The translations under genes and the position numbers were made by a program. A stretch of 5,785 nt of DNA from assembly GCA_029932835.1 (NCBI GenBank), contig JAOZPI010000001.1, forward strand, positions 7,700-13,484, read 5' to 3'. This DNA is from an archaeon. Lineage in GTDB: Archaea > Altiarchaeota > Altiarchaeia > JAFGQM01. The notes under the pieces are model-generated. The model saw only the letters and a list, made by a program, of their open reading frames with translations, did not search any database and was not told where the DNA came from. Within the stretch, counting starts at the first letter, position 1, and each line of letters begins with the position of its first letter. This document shows positions 1 through 4,359 of this stretch, one piece after another.

Positions 1-1
1 T

Positions 2-1201
2 GAATCCGAGCTTTTGGTAGAACTCACGAAGATACCACAGAAGATGACGAAAGGTCACATCTTCCCCCACTACAATTCCCTCCACCTGATAGAACTCTGC
101 TAGATGCTTATAATCCAGCGTCTCATTTCTGAAAACCCTGCCAATGGAGAAGATCTTAGAGGGAATTTCCGTGTGAGGAAGGCTCCGAGCAGAGACTGCA
201 GTTGTGTGGGTCCTCAAAACGGTTTGCATTGCCTTCTTTGGATCCCAGTTGTATTGCCAACCAGTAGATTCCGTATCTCCTCCATGCTCGTGCATATCCC
301 TAACCTGTTTATGGAAGGGGGGCAGGTCTGAAGTAAGGTTGTCTATGTAGAATGTATCGGCTAGGTCTCGGGCTGGATGATCCTGGGGCTGGAAGAGTGC
401 ATCAAAATTCCAGAAGGAGCTCTCTACAAAATCACCGCGAGCCTCTGAGAAGCCCATCTCTAGGAATATGCGCCGTATTCTCTCAATAGCAATCTTCAGA
501 GGGTGCAAACGAGCAGGCCATATTTCCTCTGCCTCCCTTATTCCATAGCGCCTGAATTTCTTACCCCTCCAGGAGCCTGTTTTGAGCATTTTATGGGTTA
601 GGAGAGAGATGCCCTTTTCAGGTGAAGAAGGAGTGCTCTCCTGTTCTAACACCTTTTTCCCCTCAGGCGTCAAAGTCGCTTCAAACAAGCGAACGTCTCG
701 GAGTTTGATAGTATTCCCCCGCCTTCGCAGTTCCTCCACTTCTTTCTCAAAATCTCCCAATTCCTGTAGTCTGGACATTGAGATACTGCCAGATGAGAGG
801 ATTCTAAGGAGTTCTTCATCTCGACCTTCCCTCTCCAGTGCCCTGTTCCCTTCCTCGGTAATCCATAATTTTCCTTCCTTTATCTCTCCCCATCCCTTCT
901 TCTTCACCCACATGATACCCACTTTCATATCGTTTGATAAGTGGGAAAGAGGGACAGGTGCTCTTTTCATACTCGTGAGAAGCCGCTTCTCTGGCAGGCC
1001 CTCTTTAGCATATCTCGTTCCATCCACACCTAACGAGATCACCCTGTCCGTCCTCTCTTTCAGTTTTATCAACCCCTGCACAGCCAAGCTGTTGGCAATG
1101 GAATAAACCCCATCTCCCAGATCAAGCTCTTTTGCAGCTTCATCCAGAGATTGCCCCTTGGAGAGTAGAGAAAGGAGCTCTCGTTCTTGCTTGGTTACCA
1201 T
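2..1201 (-). CDS. pheS: Phenylalanyl-tRNA synthetase alpha subunit, 3' end beyond window
   Basis: The frame is open from ATG at 1201 down to the window edge, giving 400 residues without a stop. The archaeal/eukaryotic-type alpha chain is usually about 490-500 residues, so roughly the last 100, including class II motif 3, are outside. The product charges tRNA-Phe with phenylalanine in the cytoplasm, as a heterotetramer with PheT. Residues 1-190 look like the winged-helix tRNA-contacting N-terminal domains typical of the archaeal form (for example LEQEGR-like helix-turn segments ending near KLWITEEGNRAL at 111-122). The catalytic core starts near residue 225: motif 1 region HPLKIAIERIRRIFLEMGF (233-251), the family signature around FDALFQPQDHPARDLADTFY (266-285), TVLRTHTTAVSAR (327-339), and motif 2 FSIGRVFRNE (351-360) followed by FYQVEG. 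No Shine-Dalgarno precedes the ATG, and a TATA-like box lies about 21 bp upstream, so the mRNA may be leaderless. It is transcribed divergently from ftsZ. No pheT is visible. Confidence 0.96.
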   Translation of the reverse strand, partial: MVTKQERELLSLLSKGQSLDEAAKELDLGDGVYSIANSLAVQGLIKLKERTDRVISLGVDGTRYAKEGLPEKRLLTSMKRAPVPLSHLSNDMKVGIMWVKKKGWGEIKEGKLWITEEGNRALEREGRDEELLRILSSGSISMSRLQELGDFEKEVEELRRRGNTIKLRDVRLFEATLTPEGKKVLEQESTPSSPEKGISLLTHKMLKTGSWRGKKFRRYGIREAEEIWPARLHPLKIAIERIRRIFLEMGFSEARGDFVESSFWNFDALFQPQDHPARDLADTFYIDNLTSDLPPFHKQVRDMHEHGGDTESTGWQYNWDPKKAMQTVLRTHTTAVSARSLPHTEIPSKIFSIGRVFRNETLDYKHLAEFYQVEGIVVGEDVTFRHLLWYLREFYQKLGF

Positions 1202-1216
1202 TCTTGATTATGTAAG

Positions 1217-1227
1217 TTTAATTTATT
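1217..1227 (-). promoter_or_regulatory. Probable TATA box (box A) of pheS
   Basis: Read on the minus strand this is AATAAATTAAA, a reasonable archaeal TATA box. Its centre is about 21-23 bp from the A of the pheS ATG at 1201. The usual box-A-to-start-site distance is about 25 bp, so transcription would begin at or next to the start codon. The absence of any Shine-Dalgarno between box and ATG fits a leaderless or nearly leaderless transcript. No convincing BRE was seen. Inferred, not shown. Confidence 0.45.
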
Positions 1228-1290
1228 GCTCGAAGGTAAAAAACCAAGGATAGGGTTTGTAAGGGAGAAAAAGGAGACCGATGAGACAAA

Positions 1291-1311
1291 GTTATATCAA
1301 CCTGGTATAAC
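1291..1311. repeat. 21-bp near-perfect inverted repeat, possible operator
   Basis: GTTATATCA and TGGTATAAC flank a 3-bp centre (ACC). Eight of nine positions are complementary; the one exception is T1297/G1305. It sits between the two divergent promoters, about 90 bp upstream of the pheS ATG and about 155 bp upstream of the ftsZ ATG. No T tract follows on either strand that would make it a simple terminator. The shape is that of a binding site for a dimeric winged-helix or ribbon-helix-helix regulator. The regulator is unknown. Confidence 0.4.
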
Positions 1312-1438
1312 AAATTCTAGAGAATAAGTTAGCCTCCTGCTGTATATTTTAAAGCTTTTTTAAGAGGTAATTTTTAATATTCCAGCTGTGTTATACGGGG
1401 GTAATATAGCTTCGTTAATTGCTGTTACTCCATACATT

Positions 1439-1446
1439 TTTAAATA
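1439..1446 (+). promoter_or_regulatory. Probable TATA box (box A) of ftsZ
   Basis: TTTAAATA matches the archaeal TATA consensus closely. Its centre lies about 23-24 bp before the ATG at 1466, so the predicted start site falls at or just around that codon. That would make any start upstream of about 1460 untranscribed from this promoter. Other AT-rich stretches further upstream (1342-1352 and 1371-1380) could be additional boxes giving a longer leader. No clear BRE is seen. Confidence 0.45.
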
Positions 1447-1465
1447 CATAAACATGGGTGGTAAG

Positions 1466-2572
1466 ATGAAAAAAATTATAAGAAGCGCTGCCGATAAGGC
1501 TGCTCGACTTGAAGGAAGCCAACTAAGTGAAGTTGACGAACAGCTAATGAAACTTATAGATGGCTTGAAGACCTCTATAAAAGTTGTTGGTGTGGGAGGG
1601 GCAGGATGCAATACAGTTACAAGACTCTCAGAGATGGGGATAGAGGGAGCTGAGACCATTACCATGAACACAGACGCACAGGATCTGTTATACGCGGTTT
1701 CTGACAAAAAAGTATTGTTAGGTGCAGAACTGACAGGTGGTCTTGGCGCCGGTTCTGATCCAACGGTGGGAGAGAGCTCAGCAAAGGAGAGCCTGGATGA
1801 AATTGCCTCTGCATTACAGGGAGCTGATTTGGCTTTTGTGACGTGTGGCCTGGGGGGTGGTACTGGATCTGGAGCTGCACCAACAATCGCTGAAGTGGCA
1901 AAGGATTCCGGAGCTGTAACTGTGGCAATAGTTACGCTGCCCTTTACAGTAGAGGGTAAAACCCGATGGCAAAACGCAGAGGAGGGGCTATCGAAACTCA
2001 GGAAAACCGCAGATACTGTGATAGTTGTCCCAAATGACAAACTGCTGAGTATAGTTCCGGATCTGCCCCTAAATGCTGCCTTCAAGGTGGCAGATGAACT
2101 CCTCTCAAATGCACTGAAGGGAACCACAGAGATGGTAACAAAACCAGGCCTAGTGAATCTCGATTTCGCAGACTTGAGGACTGTGCTATCGAATGGCGGA
2201 ACCGCAGTAATAGGAATGGGTGAGAGTACAAGCGAAACATTTTCGGAGAACCGGGCAATTGAGGCGATAGAGGAGGCCTTGAACTCTCCCCTCTTGGATA
2301 TGGACGTGTCCACAGCAGACAGAGCACTTGTTAATGTCATTGGCGGACCTGACATGACACTGCAGGAGGCTGAAGCTGCTGTTGAGTACCTCTCTGGAAA
2401 GATAAGTCCGGATTCGAATATCCTCTGGGGAGCACAGATAGATGAGAACCTGAACAAAAACGCAGTGAAGGTAATGTTGGTTGTGAGCGGGGTTAAATCA
2501 CTATCTGAGCTCACTGCCGGCTCTCCATTGGGATCGAAAGAAAAGCTGGATCTAGATGTAGAATACATCTAG
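1466..2572 (+). CDS. ftsZ: Cell division GTPase FtsZ, archaeal FtsZ1 type
   Basis: The 368-residue protein is a tubulin-family GTPase that polymerises into the division ring at midcell. Visible motifs are the T1 nucleotide loop GVGGAGCN (42-49), NTDAQDL (about 68-74), the T4 tubulin signature GGGTGSG (130-136), LPFTVEGKTRW (158-168), and the T7 catalytic loop NLDFAD (231-236), whose acidic residues complete the GTPase site of the neighbouring subunit. The LPFTVEGK and PNDKLL.IVPDLPLNAAFKVADELL segments are of FtsZ1 rather than FtsZ2 type. The frame stays open upstream to a GTG at 1388 and an ATG at 1454. I chose ATG 1466 because GGTGG (1457-1461) precedes it, the TATA box at 1439-1446 points to it, and FtsZ1 N termini start with a short charged segment like MKKIIRSAADKA. 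ATG 1454 is the alternative. The tail after about residue 340 is short and ends in LDLDVEYI. The last codons form a perfect inverted repeat. Length is normal. Confidence 0.97.
   Translation: MKKIIRSAADKAARLEGSQLSEVDEQLMKLIDGLKTSIKVVGVGGAGCNTVTRLSEMGIEGAETITMNTDAQDLLYAVSDKKVLLGAELTGGLGAGSDPTVGESSAKESLDEIASALQGADLAFVTCGLGGGTGSGAAPTIAEVAKDSGAVTVAIVTLPFTVEGKTRWQNAEEGLSKLRKTADTVIVVPNDKLLSIVPDLPLNAAFKVADELLSNALKGTTEMVTKPGLVNLDFADLRTVLSNGGTAVIGMGESTSETFSENRAIEAIEEALNSPLLDMDVSTADRALVNVIGGPDMTLQEAEAAVEYLSGKISPDSNILWGAQIDENLNKNAVKVMLVVSGVKSLSELTAGSPLGSKEKLDLDVEYI
2552..2572 (+). repeat. Perfect 9-bp inverted repeat ending on the ftsZ stop codon
   Basis: CTAGATGTA (2552-2560), loop GAA (2561-2563) and TACATCTAG (2564-2572) form a perfect stem with a 3-nt loop. 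The last three bases of the 3' arm are the TAG stop codon, and the arms encode the final LDVEYI of FtsZ. A U-G pair (2551/2573) could add one step. No T tract follows directly, so on its own it is not a terminator. It may stabilise the mRNA 3' end, act in termination of translation, or be a protein-binding dyad. Confidence 0.6.
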
Positions 2573-2613
2573 GGTAATGGGGGTCCAGAACAGTTTGATT
2601 GAGAAGTGGTTTG

Positions 2614-2653
2614 GGGGCCGGGGGTCCCCTGGCTCCTCCTTTTTATGATTTTT
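2614..2653 (+). terminator. GC-rich hairpin followed by T tracts, probable ftsZ terminator
   Basis: GGGGCCGGGG (2614-2623) can pair with CCCTGGCTCC (2627-2636), with two G-U pairs (2616/2634 and 2620/2630) and a 3-nt loop (2624-2626). Two T5 tracts follow at 2640-2644 and 2649-2653. It lies 41 bp after the ftsZ stop and upstream of the secE promoter. Archaeal RNA polymerase ends transcription mainly at T-rich tracts, and a preceding hairpin is not strictly needed, so the T tracts are the stronger part. It probably separates ftsZ from the secE-ribosomal unit at least partly. Confidence 0.55.
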
Positions 2654-2673
2654 GGTATGGGTAGTAGTGGGTG

Positions 2674-2681
2674 TTTTTATA
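2674..2681 (+). promoter_or_regulatory. Probable TATA box for the secE-spt5-ribosomal unit
   Basis: TTTTTATA has the look of an archaeal box A and lies just after the probable ftsZ terminator. Transcription would start near 2703, leaving a leader of about 25 nt that contains the Shine-Dalgarno site GGAG at 2717-2720. This predicted start lies downstream of a possible earlier GTG at 2606, which supports the shorter secE. No clear BRE. Confidence 0.5.
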
Positions 2682-2716
2682 CCCCCATCTTCTATAATCC
2701 CACATTTTACCAGTTA

Positions 2717-2720
2717 GGAG
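2717..2720 (+). promoter_or_regulatory. Shine-Dalgarno site that sets the secE start
   Basis: GGAG lies 8 nt before ATG 2729. No comparable site precedes the GTG at 2606, where the frame first opens, so this site selects the 63-residue product. Confidence 0.6.
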
Positions 2721-2728
2721 TAACTGAG

Positions 2729-2920
2729 ATGGGAAATAGCACAATATCGATTCTGAGGAGGCTCCCAAGTGAGGCTTCTAGGATACTAAAACTATCAAAG
2801 AAGCCCACACGCTCAGAATTTGAAGAAGTCGTGAAGATAACTGGAATGGGGATAGTTGTACTTGGGGCTACAGGGCTCATATTCATCCTAATAAGAGCCT
2901 TTTTGGAGGGCAGACTCTAA
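2729..2920 (+). CDS. secE: Preprotein translocase subunit SecE (Sec61 gamma)
   Basis: The 63-residue membrane protein clamps the two halves of the SecY channel and is needed for protein export and membrane insertion. Residues 8-24 form a basic amphipathic helix (ILRRLPSEASRILKLSK), followed by the conserved KPTRSEFEEVVKITGMG hinge (25-41), and one membrane span at about 38-57 (GMGIVVLGATGLIFILIRAF). This is the compact single-span archaeal/eukaryotic form, and the size is normal for it. The frame continues upstream to a GTG at 2606, but that part overlaps the terminator and promoter and would add an unrelated hydrophobic stretch. ATG 2729 has a Shine-Dalgarno 8 nt upstream and gives the family's usual length. 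Only 1 bp separates it from spt5, so the two are very likely co-transcribed and translationally coupled. Confidence 0.93.
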   Translation: MGNSTISILRRLPSEASRILKLSKKPTRSEFEEVVKITGMGIVVLGATGLIFILIRAFLEGRL

Positions 2921-2921
2921 G

Positions 2922-3563
2922 ATGGATACACATTTTTATCTCCTGAGAACCACAACAAGCCAGGAAGACGCTATTGTTGATATGTTATATCAAAAGGCTG
3001 TGAATGAGGAAGACCCGGGAGTGTATGGGATCTTTCACCCCGGACCGATAAAGGGGTATGTCTTTATGGAGGCAAGAGACCTTGGAGACGCTGTTCAATT
3101 AGTTCAAGGGGTCCCTCATACAAAGGGCTTTGTCAAGGGGGAGGTAGATTTTGAGAAAGAGGTGAAGCCCCTTCTCCAACCAAAATCGAGCGTTCTTGAC
3201 GTGAAAAAGGGAGACCTCGTAGAGTTAATTGCTGGGCCCTTCAAGGGAGAAAAGGCGAAGGTTATACGGGTAGATAAAGCGAAGGAGGAGGTCACTGTGG
3301 AGTTAATTGAAGCGACCGTCCCGATTCCAGTCACTGCGAAGGGCATGCACATAAAATTAGTGGACAGAGTAACACAGGAGAAGGCTGAAGAAAGTCAGAG
3401 GAAGGAGATGGAGAAGAGAGGAGGAGAGCCTTTCCCGTCAATTGAGCTCAGTGAGAGGGGGGAGGAAAGCAGAGAAGAGAAGGAAAAACCAAAGAAGATA
3501 GTATTGGGTCTTGGTGAAAATAGGGACGAAGAGACACAAGAGGATAAATCAGAGGAGACGTAG
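2922..3563 (+). CDS. spt5: Transcription elongation factor Spt5 with extended charged C terminus
   Basis: Spt5 (NusG homologue) binds the clamp of RNA polymerase, with Spt4, to keep elongation processive. Its KOW domain can contact the ribosome. The NGN domain spans about residues 1-83 (FYLLRTTTSQEDAIVDMLYQ at 5-24, then GPIKGYVFMEA at 41-51), and the KOW domain about 92-148, with the family core GDLVELIAGPFKGEKAKVIRVD (split here as GDLVELIAGPFKG and EKAKVIRVD). The archaeal core is usually about 145-150 residues. Here a tail of about 64 residues follows (150-213): highly charged, Glu/Lys/Arg-rich, with two less charged islands, EPFPSIEL (169-176) and KKIVLGLGE (191-199). GGAGG at 2905-2909, inside the end of secE, is a Shine-Dalgarno 12 nt before the ATG. 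The stop codon lies in the loop of a hairpin followed by a T tract. No frameshift is needed to explain the tail: the reading frame is continuous. Confidence 0.95.
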   Translation: MDTHFYLLRTTTSQEDAIVDMLYQKAVNEEDPGVYGIFHPGPIKGYVFMEARDLGDAVQLVQGVPHTKGFVKGEVDFEKEVKPLLQPKSSVLDVKKGDLVELIAGPFKGEKAKVIRVDKAKEEVTVELIEATVPIPVTAKGMHIKLVDRVTQEKAEESQRKEMEKRGGEPFPSIELSERGEESREEKEKPKKIVLGLGENRDEETQEDKSEET

Positions 3564-3578
3564 GTCTCCATTATTTTT
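3554..3578 (+). terminator. Hairpin over the spt5 stop codon plus T5 tract, possible partial terminator
   Basis: GGAGAC (3554-3559) and GTCTCC (3564-3569) are perfectly complementary around a GTAG loop (3560-3563); bases 3561-3563 are the spt5 stop codon. ATTATTTTT follows, with T5 at 3574-3578. This is the layout of an intrinsic terminator or attenuator inside the operon. A ribosome terminating on spt5 would cover the hairpin, so formation could depend on translation. The TTATTTTT part could alternatively be a weak TATA box for rpl11. Confidence 0.45.
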
Positions 3579-3610
3579 CAATAAGACTGCTCTAACTAGG
3601 AGAATACAAG

Positions 3611-4288
3611 ATGGGACAGAGAGTTAAGGTGTTGGTGGACGCTGGAAAAGCGAGCGCCGGGCCGCCCTTGGGCCCAGCTCTAGGGCCACTTGGAGTGAAT
3701 GTGGGGCAGGTGGTCGCAAAGATAAATGAAAAAACTAAGGCCTTTGAAGGAATGAAGGTTCCTGTTGAGATTGTTGTAGATCCAGCTACAAAAGAGTTTG
3801 AGGTAAAGACAGGATCTCCTCCCGTCTCCCAGATGATAATGAAGGAGTTGGGGGGAGAAAAATTGTCCCCAAATCCCAAATATGAAAAGGTTGGAAACCT
3901 AGCTATTGAGCAGGTTATCAAGATTGCAAAATCCAAATTTGATTCTTTGAACACTACCTCCCTAAAAAGTGCAGTGAAGAGTGTAATAGGATCCTGCGTC
4001 TCCATAGGGGTTCTTATAGAAGGAATGGAACCAGGAGAAGCAATAAAGGCGGTCGATGAGGGAAAGTTTGATAAGGAGATAAGCGAGGAGAGAACCGAGA
4101 TGTCGGAAGAGAAGAGGAAAAAGATGGAGGAAGAGCTAAGTGAGAAGAAGGCAGAGCTGGAGAAAGAACTGAAGGAGATAGAGGTAGAGGAGGAGAAGGA
4201 AGTAACGGAAGGAGAAGCAAAGATAGAGGCTGAGGGGAAAGCAACAGAGGAAAAGGAGGAGAGCGGTGGGAATGAGAAAAAGGAGTAG
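3611..4288 (+). CDS. rpl11: Large-subunit ribosomal protein uL11 with long charged C-terminal tail
   Basis: uL11 forms the base of the GTPase-associated centre, binding 23S rRNA near the P0 stalk where elongation factors act. The N-terminal domain (about 1-70) carries the signature AGKASAGPPLGPALGPLGVN (11-30), with the conserved prolines that contact factors, then INEKTKAFEGMKVPVEI. The C-terminal rRNA-binding domain (about 72-152) includes VGNLAIEQVIKIAKSK (94-109) and LKSAVKSVIGSCVSIGVLIEG (118-138). Archaeal uL11 normally stops close to EGKFDKEI (150-157) at about 160 residues. Here some 68 further residues follow (158-225), almost all Glu/Lys/Arg/Ala, with i/i+4 E-K spacing that suggests a long single helix or coiled coil. 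The corresponding DNA is very purine-rich. GGAG at 3599-3602 lies 8 nt before the ATG. It is the third gene of the unit after secE and spt5. Confidence 0.96.
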   Translation: MGQRVKVLVDAGKASAGPPLGPALGPLGVNVGQVVAKINEKTKAFEGMKVPVEIVVDPATKEFEVKTGSPPVSQMIMKELGGEKLSPNPKYEKVGNLAIEQVIKIAKSKFDSLNTTSLKSAVKSVIGSCVSIGVLIEGMEPGEAIKAVDEGKFDKEISEERTEMSEEKRKKMEEELSEKKAELEKELKEIEVEEEKEVTEGEAKIEAEGKATEEKEESGGNEKKE

Positions 4289-4295
4289 TAGTGGA

Positions 4296-4303
4296 TTTTT
4301 ATA
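4296..4303 (+). promoter_or_regulatory. Possible internal TATA box ahead of rpl1
   Basis: TTTTTATA lies 7 bp after the rpl11 stop codon. A start about 25 bp downstream would fall near 4325, exactly at the foot of the hairpin at 4326-4347. The T5 could instead allow partial termination after rpl11. The two readings predict opposite changes in transcript level at this point. Confidence 0.35.
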
Positions 4304-4325
4304 AGCAGGGCTTCTAAATAGCGCA

Positions 4326-4347
4326 CTGCCGAGAGCACAAGCGGCAG
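4326..4347 (+). promoter_or_regulatory. Leader hairpin touching the rpl1 Shine-Dalgarno site
   Basis: CTGCCG (4326-4331) and CGGCAG (4342-4347) are perfectly complementary around a 10-nt loop AGAGCACAAG. The Shine-Dalgarno GGAG (4347-4350), 9 nt before ATG 4360, shares its first G with the stem. Folding or ligand binding could therefore hinder ribosome entry. Ribosomal protein L1 represses its own operon in studied archaea and bacteria, so L1 is the natural candidate ligand, but the loop does not clearly reproduce the known L1 site. Confidence 0.4.
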
Positions 4348-4359
4348 GAGTTCAAAAGA

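Noticed and set aside
582..1106. A 174-codon plus-strand open frame
   Set aside because: It lies inside pheS, whose minus-strand frame has winged-helix and class II synthetase motifs. The plus-strand translation is Ser-rich and featureless.
1388..1465. Longer FtsZ beginning at GTG 1388 or ATG 1454
   Set aside because: The extra residues (LYGGNIASLIAV...) do not resemble FtsZ N termini, and the best TATA box lies within them. ATG 1454 remains possible but lacks the GGTGG site that precedes 1466.
1202..1465. A small RNA or tRNA gene in the pheS-ftsZ gap
   Set aside because: No cloverleaf, no T-loop-like GTTCRA sequence and no T-tract-ended hairpin was found; the region reads as a double promoter with a dyad.
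1360..2568. A 402-codon open frame on the minus strand opposite ftsZ
   Set aside because: It is Ser/Pro/Phe-rich low-complexity sequence without recognisable motifs, while the plus strand has all FtsZ motifs. It is a codon-bias shadow.
2606..2728. Longer SecE from GTG 2606, which would add a second hydrophobic segment
   Set aside because: The added part is encoded by the terminator hairpin, T tracts and promoter. ATG 2729 has a Shine-Dalgarno and gives the normal 63-residue archaeal SecE.
3370..3560. The Spt5 tail as a frameshift artefact or fused second gene
   Set aside because: The frame runs without a break from the KOW domain, codon choice stays similar, and the tail's two islands do not match any domain I know.
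4105..4285. Tandem repeats in the uL11 tail
   Set aside because: Glu/Lys motifs recur loosely but no unit repeats at fixed length, so it is low complexity and not a true tandem repeat.
3592..4338. A 248-codon open frame on the minus strand opposite rpl11
   Set aside because: Its Ser/Phe/Leu runs are the complement of the purine-rich Glu/Lys tail of uL11, which has clear homology on the plus strand.
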